From Streptomyces prunicolor NBRC 13075 (GTDB taxonomy: Bacteria; Actinomycetota; Actinomycetes; Streptomycetales; Streptomycetaceae), in the NCBI RefSeq assembly GCF_000367365.1, contig NZ_BARF01000120.1:1-64000 (forward strand): a stretch of DNA of 64,000 nt, in the 5' to 3' direction. Positions 24,846-33,739 of this stretch are shown piece by piece (the first letter of the stretch is position 1; each line of letters begins with the position of its first letter). Below the pieces are notes generated by a model. The model made no database searches. It saw only the letters and a program-made list of their open reading frames with translations, and was not told where the DNA came from. The position numbers and the translations under genes were made by a program.

Positions 24846-25994
24846 TCAGGAGGTGAGAACCATGGCCCCGCACTGCGGTCCGTGCGCGTTGGCGACGACC
24901 GCCACGTCGGCACCGGCGACCTGGCGGTCGCCGCATTCCTCACGCAGTTGGAGGACCGCTTCGTTGAGGAAGCTGAGTCCGTGCAGCCGGCCCTCGGCCA
25001 ACTGGCCGCCGTTGGTGTTGAGCGGCAGTCGGCCGCCCGGACCGATGGTCCGGCCGCCGTCCACCCAGTCCCCGAACTCGCCGATGCCGCAGAGGCCCAG
25101 GGCCTCCACCCAGGAGATGGTGATGTGGGTGAAGCCGTCGTAGAGCTCGGCCACCTTGACGTCCTGGGGTGTCACCGACGAGCGTTCCCACAGCCGGTTG
25201 CCGCAGTCGATGGTGCCGCCGAAGACGAGGTCGTCGGCGAAGCTCCAGCTCGGGCGGGATCCGGTTCCCTGGGCCATCGCGTCGACGACGACCGGCTTCC
25301 TGCGCAGGTCCGCGGCTCGCTCGGTCGACGTGATCACCGTGGCGCAGGCACCGGTCACCGGGTAGTCGCAGTCGAACAGGCGCAGCGGCTCCGCGATGTA
25401 GCGCGAGGACAGGTAGTCGTCCATGGTGATCGGGGTCCGCAGGACGGCCCGGTCGTTGAGGGCGGACCAGCGGCGGGCGTTGACAGCGATGTGGCCGTAG
25501 TCCTCCTCGCTGCCGCCGAAGTCGACGAAGCGCCGGTACTTGCGCATGCCCATGGACGGGATGACCGCGCCGTAGTCGCCGTACGGTGCCAGGAACTGGT
25601 CCGGGCCGTCGGCCGGCGGAAACTCCGACTTGCCGCTCTGCTGGCCCCACTCCCGGGTCACCGACCTGAACACCAGGGCGGTCTCGCAGGCACCGGACGC
25701 CACGGCCATCACCGCGTTCTGCGCCGCCGCGAGGCCCGAGGGTCCCGAGGGCGAGTTGTCGCCGAACACCGCGAGGTCGCGGATACCCAGCATCCGCTGC
25801 ATCTCGACGGCGATCTGGGTGCCCTGTCCCGGGTACTCGAAGATCCCGTCGATGTCGGCGGTCGTCAGCCCGGCGTCCCCGATCGCCTGCTTGGCGGCTG
25901 TCACCGCGAGCGGCCGGGAGTCGACCCCCGTCTCGCGGTGGATGGTGGAGTAGCCGACCCCGACGACGGCGGTGGCACGGGTTGCGAAGGCCAC
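24846..25994 (-). CDS. Thiolase-fold lipid-transfer protein (Ltp-type aldolase/thiolase)
   Basis: The 382-aa protein belongs to the SCP-x/Ltp thiolase group: TAVVGVGYSTIHRETG at the N-terminus, TGACATVITSTERAADL, VAELYDGFTHITISWVEALG and the C-terminal NTNGGQLAEGRLHG. Ltp2-like members with a DUF35 partner catalyse retro-aldol cleavage of steroid side-chain CoA thioesters rather than classical thiolysis. The DUF35 gene lies 3 bp upstream, making this functional pair likely. Which of the two reactions occurs cannot be decided from sequence alone. Confidence 0.88.
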   Translation of the reverse strand: MAFATRATAVVGVGYSTIHRETGVDSRPLAVTAAKQAIGDAGLTTADIDGIFEYPGQGTQIAVEMQRMLGIRDLAVFGDNSPSGPSGLAAAQNAVMAVASGACETALVFRSVTREWGQQSGKSEFPPADGPDQFLAPYGDYGAVIPSMGMRKYRRFVDFGGSEEDYGHIAVNARRWSALNDRAVLRTPITMDDYLSSRYIAEPLRLFDCDYPVTGACATVITSTERAADLRRKPVVVDAMAQGTGSRPSWSFADDLVFGGTIDCGNRLWERSSVTPQDVKVAELYDGFTHITISWVEALGLCGIGEFGDWVDGGRTIGPGGRLPLNTNGGQLAEGRLHGLSFLNEAVLQLREECGDRQVAGADVAVVANAHGPQCGAMVLTS

Positions 25995-25997
25995 GGT

Positions 25998-26417
25998 TCA
26001 GGTTCCGTTCTTCTGGGTGGGGCGGAACTGGGGCACTGTGACGTCCCCGCGTTGTTCGTAGACGACTTCGAGGGGGTCGCCGGCCTTGAGGTCGGCGGGG
26101 TCGGCCTGGACGATGTTGGTCTGGATGCGGATGCCGGGTGCGTCGTCGAGCTGGACCTGGGCGATGACGTAGGGCAGGGAGTCCTTCCAGGCGGGGTGGA
26201 AGGCCTGGCGGATCACGGTCATCGCGTAGAGGGTGGCGCGGCCGCTGACCGGTCTCGCCGTCAGGGACTGCGACTGGCAGCTCTCGCAGACCGCGTTGGG
26301 CGGGAACTGCACCTGGCCGCATTCCTCGCACGCCTGGACCGCCAGGCGTCCTCGGGCCGCGTTCTCCCAGTAGAACGCGCTGTACCGGTCCGGGACCGGA
26401 GCCTGCTTGTCCGTCAT
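25998..26417 (-). CDS. DUF35 / OB-fold zinc-ribbon acyl-CoA-binding protein
   Basis: The 139-aa protein has the rubredoxin-like zinc ribbon C-x2-C-x10-C-x2-C (CEECGQ..AVCESC) followed by an OB-fold domain (LYAMTVIRQAFHP...LPYVIAQVQLDD). It is the usual partner of thiolase-fold Ltp enzymes and stabilises them. The ATG at 26417 with GGAGG at 5 nt was chosen over in-frame ATGs at 26432 and 26447. It heads the six-gene leftward operon, and phased TACNGTA boxes lie 65-83 bp upstream. Confidence 0.88.
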   Translation of the reverse strand: MTDKQAPVPDRYSAFYWENAARGRLAVQACEECGQVQFPPNAVCESCQSQSLTARPVSGRATLYAMTVIRQAFHPAWKDSLPYVIAQVQLDDAPGIRIQTNIVQADPADLKAGDPLEVVYEQRGDVTVPQFRPTQKNGT

Positions 26418-26481
26418 CGCCACCTCCGACATCACACCCGCGGCCACCGGAACCGCGGCGCGCAGGGCCGCAAGTTTTACA

Positions 26482-26603
26482 TACCGTATCTCTTACCGCA
26501 ATGCTTTCGATGTGATGCGGGAGCCCTGCCCGGCACCCCGTCCGGACCGCACCCCACCACCTCCGCCACACTGGCGATTCCCTTACGGTAACGCTTATGG
26601 TAA
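26482..26603. promoter_or_regulatory. Two 12-bp-phased TACNGTA arrays between divergent operons
   Basis: Facing the leftward operon, TACCGTA (26482-26488) and TACCGCA (26494-26500) are 12 bp apart. Facing the CoA transferase, CTTACGGTAA (26582-26591) and CTTATGGTAA (26594-26603) are also 12 bp apart. Each divergent promoter thus appears to have its own pair. Confidence 0.75.
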
Positions 26604-26698
26604 TACCTTCTCCAGGCCGTGGACGCGGCTGGTCGCCGCCTCCCCGGTCCAACGGCCGAGTGGCCGGCCACCGAGCAATCGCAGAGGGAAGGACTCCA

Positions 26699-27919
26699 AT
26701 GACGGGAATCCTCAATGGCATCAAGGTCGTCGAACTCGCTTCCTGGGCCTTCGTGCCAGCTGCGGGAGCGGTCCTCGCCGACTGGGGCGCCGACGTCGTC
26801 AAGATCGAGGACACCCGCGGCGGCGACTCCACACGCAGCCTGGTGGTCGGCGGCCTGCGGCGCGAGAACGCCGCGGTCGACGCCGACTACATGATGGAGA
26901 TCACCAACCGCGGCAAGCGGAGCATCGGCCTGGACCTGAAGTCGGACAAGGGCCGGGAGCTGTTCGCCCAGTTGATCGCGTCGGCCGACGTGTTCCTGAC
27001 GAACTGGCTCCCCGGCCCCCGGGCCCGGGCGCGGCTCGATGTCGAGGACATCCGCGCGATGAACCCGAAGATCATCATCGCCCGCGGTTCCGGCCAGGGC
27101 CCGCGCGGCCCCGAAAGCGACAAGGGCGGCTACGACTCCTCCAGTTTCACCGCGCGCGGAGGCGTGGCCTACGCCCTGACACCCCCAGGGGCCGAGTTCC
27201 CGTTCTCCCAGGGGGCGGCGTTCGGCGACCTGCCCAGCGGCATGTCCCTGGCGGGAGGGATCGCCGGCGCACTGTTCCACCGCGAGCGCACCGGCGAGCC
27301 GAGCGTGGTCGATGTCTCGCTCCTCGCACAGGCCATGTGGACCATGGCCCCGGACATCCTCGCGGCCGAGTTCTTCGGCGTCGACCGGACCCCAGTGCCG
27401 CCGCCCGGCAGCGCGCTGAATCCGGTCACGAACCGGTACCGGACCAAGGACGGGCGCTGGATCCAGTTGGTCTTTCTCCAGCCGGACCGCTTCTGGCACG
27501 ACTTCTGCGTCCGGGTGGGACGCGCGGACCTGGCCGACGACGAGCGGTTCACCCCCTCGCAGAACCTGATCGCGAACGCCGACGAGGCGGCGCGCCTGCT
27601 CCGGGAGACGTTCGCCGCGCAGGACCTCGAACACTGGACGACGGTGCTCGCCGACGAGAAGGGCGTCTGGTCGGTGATCGCCAGCCCGCAGGAGGTCCTG
27701 GCCGACCCGCAGGCGATCGCGAACGAGTACCTCGTACCGAACAAGGACGGCCTCGGACGCGAGTACCACGTGGTGTCCAACCCCGTGCAGTTCGACGAGA
27801 CCCGGCCGCAGTCCGCACGCGCCCCGGAGTACGGCGAACACACCGAGGCGCTGCTGGTCGAAGCCGGCGTGACCTGGGCCGAGATCGCCGAGGCGAAGGA
27901 GCTCAAGGCGATCCTCTGA
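26699..27919 (+). CDS. CaiB/BaiF family (class III) CoA transferase
   Basis: The 406-aa protein starts GILNGIKVVELASWAFVPAAGAVLADWGADVVKIE, the class III CoA transferase N-terminus. The predicted catalytic aspartate is near residue 205 (SVVDVSLLAQAMW). It moves CoA between two acids without ATP, or can epimerise acyl-CoA as in the racemase branch of this family. The ATG at 26699 is preceded by GGGAAGGA; the frame is open to 26597. It is a single-gene unit between a phased TACNGTA pair and a strong terminator. Confidence 0.9.
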   Translation: MTGILNGIKVVELASWAFVPAAGAVLADWGADVVKIEDTRGGDSTRSLVVGGLRRENAAVDADYMMEITNRGKRSIGLDLKSDKGRELFAQLIASADVFLTNWLPGPRARARLDVEDIRAMNPKIIIARGSGQGPRGPESDKGGYDSSSFTARGGVAYALTPPGAEFPFSQGAAFGDLPSGMSLAGGIAGALFHRERTGEPSVVDVSLLAQAMWTMAPDILAAEFFGVDRTPVPPPGSALNPVTNRYRTKDGRWIQLVFLQPDRFWHDFCVRVGRADLADDERFTPSQNLIANADEAARLLRETFAAQDLEHWTTVLADEKGVWSVIASPQEVLADPQAIANEYLVPNKDGLGREYHVVSNPVQFDETRPQSARAPEYGEHTEALLVEAGVTWAEIAEAKELKAIL

Positions 27920-27977
27920 GCGGCGGGCGGCCCGTGCCGGAACAGGTCCGGTCCCCGGCCGATCCCGTGAACGCAGC

Positions 27978-28020
27978 ACGGCTGTGGCCGCGCCCTCCTC
28001 AAAGGCGCGGCCACAGCCGT
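27978..28020. terminator. Hairpin terminator after the CoA transferase
   Basis: A perfect 17-bp inverted repeat (27978-27994 and 28004-28020) with a 9-nt loop. Confidence 0.85.
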
Positions 28021-28051
28021 CCCAGGCCGTCGAAAGTTACGCCGACCTCTC

Positions 28052-28082
28052 TATAGTATTCCTTACGGTATAGGTTACCGTA
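28052..28082. promoter_or_regulatory. Three 12-bp-phased TACNGTA boxes
   Basis: TATAGTA (28052-28058), TACGGTA (28064-28070) and TACCGTA (28076-28082) are spaced at exactly 12 bp, ending 68 bp before the small Cys protein gene. Confidence 0.75.
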
Positions 28083-28150
28083 GAAACAACGATCCGCCGT
28101 TGCCACCTCTGTGTCACGGCACCGGTCCTATCGGGCGAAGGGGACTTCTC

Positions 28151-28450
28151 ATGCCACTGACCGTCGGCAGCCAACTCCGCAGTACATCCTCGACGTGCGA
28201 GGTCGTGGTGGTCCGCGCGCCCGGCCTCGAAGGCACGGTGTACTGCGGCGACGCGGAGATGACGAGCGTCGCCGCGGGCCGGCCCGCCACCGGGTCGACC
28301 GAAGGCCCCGCGGTCGTGCTGGGCAAGCGCTACGAGCACCAGCCGTCCGGGCTCGAACTGCTCTGCGTCAAGCCGGGCCCGGGGCCGCTCACGTTCAACG
28401 GAGCGGAGCTCGTGCTCAAGTCCGCCAAGCCGCTGCCCGCATCCGACTGA
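28151..28450 (+). CDS. Small conserved protein of unknown function
   Basis: This 99-aa soluble protein has two short cysteine regions (STCEVVVV and VYCGDAEM), then GKRYEHQPSGLELLCVKPG and a C-terminal LVLKSAKPLPASD. The CGxxxM stretch recalls a degenerate desulforedoxin-like fold in which the first cysteine pair is lost, but this is only a resemblance. It lies 12 bp ahead of an acyl-CoA synthetase gene and is probably cotranscribed with it, which suggests an accessory role. The start at 28151 fits a GAAGGGG ribosome binding site. Confidence 0.65.
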   Translation: MPLTVGSQLRSTSSTCEVVVVRAPGLEGTVYCGDAEMTSVAAGRPATGSTEGPAVVLGKRYEHQPSGLELLCVKPGPGPLTFNGAELVLKSAKPLPASD

Positions 28451-28462
28451 CCGGAGGACCCC

Positions 28463-29959
28463 GTGGACCTGTTGACCCTGCTCGAAATGGTCGCCACCGG
28501 AATGGGCGACCGTGTGCTCGTCGGCGAACGGAAGGACGGCCTGACCGGAGCGCAGTTGCGCGACCGCGCGGCGACGGGCGGCCGTCTCCTCGCCGGGACG
28601 GGTGCTCGAACCGTCGTCTACCTCGGGGGGAACGGCCCCGCCTTCCCCGTGGCACTGTTCTCCGCCGCGGCGGCGCACGTGCCCTTCCTGCCGCTGAACT
28701 ACCGCCTGAGCGACGACCAGTTGCGCGAGATCCTGGCACGCCAGGAAGACGCTGTCGTGGTCACCGACACCTCGGAGCGGGCGGAGCGCCTCGCTCCCCA
28801 TCTGACGGTGCTCGACCTGGACGGGTTCCTGGACCGCTGCGCCTCCACCGTGCCGAACGCGACGCTGGTCAGCGGTGGCCAGGAAGCCGTCGCGGTGCTG
28901 CTGATGACGAGCGGAACCACGGCGGCGCCCAAGAGCGCGGTCCTTCGGCACCGCCATCTGACGTCGTACATCCTGGGCTCGGTGGAGTTCGCCTCGGCCG
29001 AGGAGACCGACGCCACCATCGTCAGCGTCCCCCCTTACCACATCGCCGCGGTCGCGAATCTGCTGTCGAACCTGTACGCCGGGCGCAGAATCGTCTATCT
29101 GGACCACTTCACCGCCGCCGAGTGGCTGGCGGTGGTCCGCGCCCAGGCGATCACTCACGCGATGGTCGTCCCGACGATGCTCAGCCGCATCGTGCGAGAA
29201 CTCCAGGAGTCCGCGGCCACCGCACCGCCTTCCCTGCGCTCCCTGTCGTACGGCGGAGCCAAGGTGTCCGCGAAGGTCATCGCCGACGCGCTGCGGCTGT
29301 TCCCCGGGACGGGCTTCGTCAACGCGTACGGGCTGACGGAGACCTCTTCCTCGATCGCCGTCCTCGGTCCCGACGACCACCGCGAAGCGCTGGACGGCGA
29401 CGACCCTCAGGTACGGCTGAGACTGGGGTCCGTCGGCCGCGCCCTGCCCCACGTCACGATCGAGGTCCAGGATGATCACGGCGAGCCGTGTGCCCCTGGG
29501 GTGGTCGGCGACATCGTGGTCCGGGGCGCGCAGGTGGCCGGCGAGTACGTGGAGGGCGGCAGCCGCCTCGACGAACGGGGCTGGTTTCCCACCCGCGACC
29601 TCGGCTACCTCGACCAGGACGGCTATCTGTTCGTCCAGGGCCGGGCCGACGACACCATCATCCGCGGCGGCGAGAACATCGCTCCCGCAGAGATCGAGGA
29701 GGCCCTGACCACACACGAGGCCGTACTCGACTGCGCCGTCGTCGGCGTCCCGGACGAGGAATGGGGCCAGCGCATCGCGGCGTTCGTCGTGGTCAAGCCG
29801 GAACACCGGTGCACCGTCGAAGAGATCCGGGCCCACGTCCGGACCCGGCTGCGCGGATCCAAAACGCCCGACCTGGTGAGGTTCATCGAAGAGCTCCCCG
29901 TCACGGCGACCGGCAAGGTGCTGAGGCGGAACCTGGTCGCCGACTTCGCCGTCCGCTAG
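28463..29959 (+). CDS. AMP-forming acyl-CoA synthetase
   Basis: The 498-aa ANL-family ligase has the P-loop MTSGTTAAPKSAV at about residues 148-160, NAYGLTETSSS, RDLGYLDQDGYLF, IRGGENIAPAEIE and the C-terminal lysine motif TATGKVLRRN. It activates a carboxylic acid to acyl-CoA. The GTG at 28463 follows GGAGG at 5 nt, and the gene is tightly coupled to the small Cys protein. It is the second ligase in the window and clearly distinct from the one at 988-2619. It is the likely entry step of the central pathway. Confidence 0.9.
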   Translation: MDLLTLLEMVATGMGDRVLVGERKDGLTGAQLRDRAATGGRLLAGTGARTVVYLGGNGPAFPVALFSAAAAHVPFLPLNYRLSDDQLREILARQEDAVVVTDTSERAERLAPHLTVLDLDGFLDRCASTVPNATLVSGGQEAVAVLLMTSGTTAAPKSAVLRHRHLTSYILGSVEFASAEETDATIVSVPPYHIAAVANLLSNLYAGRRIVYLDHFTAAEWLAVVRAQAITHAMVVPTMLSRIVRELQESAATAPPSLRSLSYGGAKVSAKVIADALRLFPGTGFVNAYGLTETSSSIAVLGPDDHREALDGDDPQVRLRLGSVGRALPHVTIEVQDDHGEPCAPGVVGDIVVRGAQVAGEYVEGGSRLDERGWFPTRDLGYLDQDGYLFVQGRADDTIIRGGENIAPAEIEEALTTHEAVLDCAVVGVPDEEWGQRIAAFVVVKPEHRCTVEEIRAHVRTRLRGSKTPDLVRFIEELPVTATGKVLRRNLVADFAVR

Positions 29960-29968
29960 AAGTGCCGC

Positions 29969-29998
29969 GTCCCGGCCCGGCGGAGACGGAGCCGGGAC
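29969..29998. terminator. Possible weak terminator
   Basis: An 8-bp inverted repeat GTCCCGGC...GCCGGGAC (29969-29976 and 29991-29998) follows the ligase stop. Confidence 0.4.
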
Positions 29999-30042
29999 CT
30001 CGTACACACCGGCACGCAACGGGAGCGCCCGCCAGACGAAGG

Positions 30043-30076
30043 CCATACTATAAAGCCGACGTCGATATCAGTATGG
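30043..30076. promoter_or_regulatory. Inverted repeat at the TetR gene start
   Basis: CCATACT (30043-30049) and AGTATGG (30070-30076) form a 7-bp inverted repeat ending just before the TetR start codon. It may be the autoregulatory site. It does not show clean 12-bp TACNGTA phasing. Confidence 0.4.
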
Positions 30077-30077
30077 G

Positions 30078-30872
30078 ATGGGCCACCGCATGCCACACGC
30101 CGCCAACAAGGCGAACGCCCCGACGAAGTCCGGCCGCCGGCCCCGGGGGTCGCTCAGCAGCGAGGCCATCCTGGAGGCCGCCTTCGCACTGGCCGAGGAG
30201 GACAACCTCGACGCGCTGAGCATGCCGAAGGTCGCGTCCCGTCTGGGCGTCGGCGTGACCAGCCTCTACTGGTACTACCGTTCCAAGGAAGAACTCCTGG
30301 ACGCCATGCTGGTCGTGGCGTCCGGCAGATTCCTCGGCCAACTGCCCGACTACGCCGGGCTGCCCTGGGACGAGCACTGCCGCTCCTACTTCGGGGAGAT
30401 GCGGCGCATCTTCCACGACAACCCCGTGCTGTGCGACTTCCTCATCTTCCGGAACCAGCTCAGCACCGTCCGCCCGCGGACGCTCTTCCTCGACCGGATC
30501 GACCGCGAGGTGTCGATCCTGCTCGACGCCGGTTTCGCCCCCGAGACGGCGGCGCGCGGCTACATGGCCATGTCCGTCTACACGCAGGGGTGCGTGCAGA
30601 AGACGCGCCTGTTCGAGCGCACCGGGGAGCAGGAGAACCGGTTCGTGTGGCACGGCTCCGATCCCATCTGGGCCTCGCAGAGCCCGGAGGAGCAACGTAC
30701 GTACCCCGGCATGGAGCAGACCCAGGAGTACTGGAGCGTCAGCTTCGCGGCGGACGCGGATTTCGAGTCCGGGCTCGAATTCATCATCGACGGGCTGCGG
30801 GGCAGGCTCAAGCAGCCCGCGAAGCCGGCCCGGAAGCGTGCCGCTCCCCGGAAGCAGAAGACCGAAAGCTGA
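30078..30872 (+). CDS. TetR/AcrR family regulator, candidate master regulator of the central module
   Basis: The protein is up to 264 aa. The helix-turn-helix lies at about residues 45-70 (ALSMPKVASRLGVGVTSLYWYYRSKEELLDAM), followed by a TetR ligand-binding domain and an unusual Lys/Arg-rich tail (KPAKPARKRAAPRKQK). The ATG at 30078 has no clear ribosome binding site; an ATG at 30090 with GGATGGG upstream is an alternative. It is the only TetR gene inside the block of genes bearing TACNGTA boxes, so it is the best candidate to bind them. That link is inference. Confidence 0.85.
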   Translation: MGHRMPHAANKANAPTKSGRRPRGSLSSEAILEAAFALAEEDNLDALSMPKVASRLGVGVTSLYWYYRSKEELLDAMLVVASGRFLGQLPDYAGLPWDEHCRSYFGEMRRIFHDNPVLCDFLIFRNQLSTVRPRTLFLDRIDREVSILLDAGFAPETAARGYMAMSVYTQGCVQKTRLFERTGEQENRFVWHGSDPIWASQSPEEQRTYPGMEQTQEYWSVSFAADADFESGLEFIIDGLRGRLKQPAKPARKRAAPRKQKTES

Positions 30873-30943
30873 GCGGGCGGCGCGCTCCGGGGCCCTGGCG
30901 GTCGAGATCTCGCCGGCCAGGAGAGCCCGCCTGCGGAACCAGT

Positions 30944-30987
30944 AGCGGCGCACCGAGAAGAGCGAACACGCTCCTCGGTGCGCCGCT
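30944..30987. terminator. Bidirectional hairpin terminator
   Basis: A perfect 14-bp inverted repeat (30944-30957 and 30974-30987) lies between the convergent TetR and acyl-CoA dehydrogenase genes. Confidence 0.8.
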
Positions 30988-31005
30988 GCGTTCCGGCGGC
31001 TCGCG

Positions 31006-32238
31006 TCAGCTGCTGCCGCGCTTGACCTGACTGAACGGCACATCGCGGTCGGCCGCGTATTCGCGCGGCATCCCGAGGATGCGCTCGCTGATGATGTTCC
31101 GCGACATCTCGGTGCTGCCCCCGCCGAGGCTGGCGCCCTGGCGCATCAGGAAGTTGTCGCCCACCCGGCCGGGACCCTCGCCGCTGACGGCCAGGCCCCC
31201 GGCGATCTCCAGCGCCAGGTCGTCGACGCGCCAGTCGGTCTCGGCGTGGCCCAGTCGCATGATCGAGGCTGCCGGGGACGGCATCTGACCGGTCTCCAGG
31301 CCGATGCTGACGCGACGGATCAACTGCTCCTGCACCCTCTCCAGCGCGTGCCCCTCACCGAGCATCTCGCGCACCCGGGGGTCGGCGGCCCGGCCGGACG
31401 CGCGGGCGATCTGGACGAGGTCCGGCTTGGGCTGGCTGACCCGCCCGGTGCCCCGGCCGCTGGTGAAGGGCGAACCGCCGCCCACCGCCGTCCGCTCGTG
31501 GAACAACTGCCGGGAGGCCACCGCCCATCCGCCGTTGACCTCGCCGACCACCGCGTCCGCGGGCAGGACGAGGTCGTCGAAGAACTCCTCGCAGAACTCG
31601 GTCGACCCGCTCACCTGGGTGATACGGCGCATCGTGATCCCGGGCTGGTGGACCTTCACCAGGAACATCGTCAGTCCCCGGTGCTTGGGCGCGTCCCAGT
31701 CGGTGCGCGCCAGGCACAGGGCGTAGTCCGCGGCGTAGGCGCACGTGCTCCACGTCTTGGCCCCGTTGAGCACCCACGTGTCCCCGTCGCGGTCCGCGCG
31801 GGTGACCAGGCCGGCGAGGTCCGAACCGCCACTGGGCTCCGACAGGAACTGCACGAGGATCTCGTCGCCGCGGATCGCGGCGGAGATACGCTCGCGCTTC
31901 TGCTGCTCCGAGCCCATGTCCATGATCGTGGGCGCGCAGATGCTGAACGTGGGGACGTTCAGCAGCAGCGGCATCTCGTAGCCCTCGGACTCCTCGGTGA
32001 ACGCCCGCTGGTGCTCCGGGGTGAGACCCAGGCCGCCGTACTCCGAAGGGAAGCAGATGCCCGCGAACCCGCCCGCGTAGAGCTTCTTCTGCAGTTCACG
32101 GGTACGGACCCACTCGGCGTCGTCGTCCCCGGGCGGCGGCGGGACGGCGTCGACGTCGACCCGCGGCATGTTCTCGGCCAGCCAGGCACGGGCCCTGAGG
32201 CGGAACGACTCGACGGCCTCCACAGTGCTGTCGGTCAT
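31006..32238 (-). CDS. Acyl-CoA dehydrogenase, subunit of second heteromeric pair
   Basis: The 410-aa protein has the FadE26-like middle motif QFLSEPSGGSDLAGL, WVLNGAKTWSTCAYAADYAL, and a C-terminus QGASLGGGSTEMSRNIISERILGMP. Its start at 32238 overlaps the stop of the partner gene by 4 bp (ATGA) and follows GAGGAAG. With the upstream gene it forms a second two-gene dehydrogenase unit, parallel to 21427-23759. Two such pairs suggest two desaturation steps on different chain-length intermediates. Confidence 0.9.
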   Translation of the reverse strand: MTDSTVEAVESFRLRARAWLAENMPRVDVDAVPPPPGDDDAEWVRTRELQKKLYAGGFAGICFPSEYGGLGLTPEHQRAFTEESEGYEMPLLLNVPTFSICAPTIMDMGSEQQKRERISAAIRGDEILVQFLSEPSGGSDLAGLVTRADRDGDTWVLNGAKTWSTCAYAADYALCLARTDWDAPKHRGLTMFLVKVHQPGITMRRITQVSGSTEFCEEFFDDLVLPADAVVGEVNGGWAVASRQLFHERTAVGGGSPFTSGRGTGRVSQPKPDLVQIARASGRAADPRVREMLGEGHALERVQEQLIRRVSIGLETGQMPSPAASIMRLGHAETDWRVDDLALEIAGGLAVSGEGPGRVGDNFLMRQGASLGGGSTEMSRNIISERILGMPREYAADRDVPFSQVKRGSS

Positions 32239-33380
32239 GACGTCTTCCTCTCTGAGGGCGCGATGATGTCGGCGATGCGGAGGCGGTGGTCCTCGGGCGT
32301 CCCGTAGAGGGCCCGGTTCACCGTCGCACGCCGGAGATACAGGTGGAGGTCGTGCTCCCAGGTGACGCCGATGCCTCCGTGCATCTGGACGCAGTCCTGG
32401 AGGATCTGCGTGGAGCGGCTCCCGACATAGGACTTGGCGACGCTCACCAGCTCGGCCGCGTCCTCGGCGCCGTCCTGGACCGCGCGGGCGGCGGCGCCGG
32501 TGGTCGCGTGGCACGCTTCGATCCAGGTCTTCATATCGGCGAACCGGTGTTTGAGCGCCTGGTAGGAAGCCAGCGGACGTCCGAAGGAGTAGCGGTCGAA
32601 GGCCCACTGCGTGGTGAACTCGAACACCCGCTCAAGGGCCCCGCAGGTCTCGGCGCTCTGCAGCACGATCGCGACCTGGAGCTGGCGCTCGACGAGCGGC
32701 TCCGCGCGGCCCACGAGGCCGACGACGGCGGACCCGGGAACCTCCACACCGGCGAAGCGGACCTCCGCGAAGCGCCGGACCAGGTCCAGGCTCCGGGACG
32801 CCTCGACCGAGACCCCGGCCGCGTCCGCCGGCACCAGGAACTGGGTGAGCCCCTGCTCGGTCGTCGCCGTTACCAGGAGCAGGTCCGCCTGCTCGGCGAG
32901 CTCGACCCGGTCCTTGACACCGTCGAGTACGAAGCCGTCGCTCCCGGGCTTCGCCGTCAGGCCGGGCGTCAGCGGGGACCACTGCCCGCCGGGCTCGTAG
33001 ACCGCCCAGGTGGCGACGCTCTCGCCGGAGACGAGCGCTTCGACGATGTGCGAGTGGTCCGGGCCGTCGGTGGCCGCGGCCAGACCGGCCAGCACGATGT
33101 TGGTCGCCAGCAGCGGGCCGGGGCCGACGCCGCGGCCGAACTCCTCGGCGACGATGGCGAGATCGAGCAGGCCGTCCCCCGAGACGCTGCCGCCCCCGAG
33201 CTCCTCGGAGACGAGCATCGCCGTCCAGCCGAGCTCGGCGGCTCGGCTCCACCAGTCGCGGTCGAATCCGGTGGACGTGTCCGCGAGTTCCCGCACCCTC
33301 GTGAGCGGGGCCTCCTTCTCCAGGAAGCCCTTCACGGTGGCCCGAAAGAGTTTCTGGTCTGCCGAGAGCACTAGATCCAT
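32235..33380 (-). CDS. Acyl-CoA dehydrogenase, partner subunit
   Basis: The 381-aa protein is of the FadE27-like type, with FDRYSFGRPLASYQALKHRFADM and MHGGIGVTWEHDLHLYLRRA near the C-terminus. It is the promoter-proximal gene of the leftward pair. The phased TACNGTA boxes at 33608-33650 lie about 230-270 bp upstream, shared with the divergent MoxR-like gene. Confidence 0.9.
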   Translation of the reverse strand: MDLVLSADQKLFRATVKGFLEKEAPLTRVRELADTSTGFDRDWWSRAAELGWTAMLVSEELGGGSVSGDGLLDLAIVAEEFGRGVGPGPLLATNIVLAGLAAATDGPDHSHIVEALVSGESVATWAVYEPGGQWSPLTPGLTAKPGSDGFVLDGVKDRVELAEQADLLLVTATTEQGLTQFLVPADAAGVSVEASRSLDLVRRFAEVRFAGVEVPGSAVVGLVGRAEPLVERQLQVAIVLQSAETCGALERVFEFTTQWAFDRYSFGRPLASYQALKHRFADMKTWIEACHATTGAAARAVQDGAEDAAELVSVAKSYVGSRSTQILQDCVQMHGGIGVTWEHDLHLYLRRATVNRALYGTPEDHRLRIADIIAPSERKTS

Positions 33381-33739
33381 GCGGACTCCCTTGTCGTTTC
33401 ACAGCGCCTCGCGGCGCTCATACCTTCGCGGCCGACGGTGCCGGGCGGTCGGGGCCACGGGGACGCGTGAAACCCACCGGCCGCGGCCGCCGGCTCCGGC
33501 GGAGGCTGCCCTGGCGGCACGGCCTCGGAAGCGGTGCGCGTCCACGCACCGCCCGACGCTTGTCCGGGGCCAGTCGACCACCGGCCGAAGAGCCTTGTCA
33601 AACGAATTACCGTAAGGCTAACTTGAATCCCTACTGGAAGACATACGGTAGAACCAACCGAGCCGTCGGTGGAACGCTCGGGAGCCACGGGAACGGGCTC
33701 CCGGGAACCACCGCGAGCGGCCCCTGGGGAGAGACAGGC
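33381..33739. other. Divergent intergenic region, dehydrogenases and MoxR-like gene
   Basis: This 359-bp gap holds the phased TACNGTA array at 33608-33650. I see no gene or other element in it. Confidence 0.6.
33608..33650. promoter_or_regulatory. 12-bp-phased TACNGTA array
   Basis: TACCGTA (33608-33614), TACTGGA (33632-33638) and TACGGTA (33644-33650) all fall on one 12-bp register. The position at 33620 is empty. Confidence 0.7.

Noticed and set aside
21427..33380. KstR or KstR2 boxes expected for a steroid regulon.
   Set aside because: I looked for TnnAACnnGTTnnA-like and AnCAAGnnCTTGnT-like sites in the intergenic regions and did not see convincing ones; the boxes present are TACNGTA.
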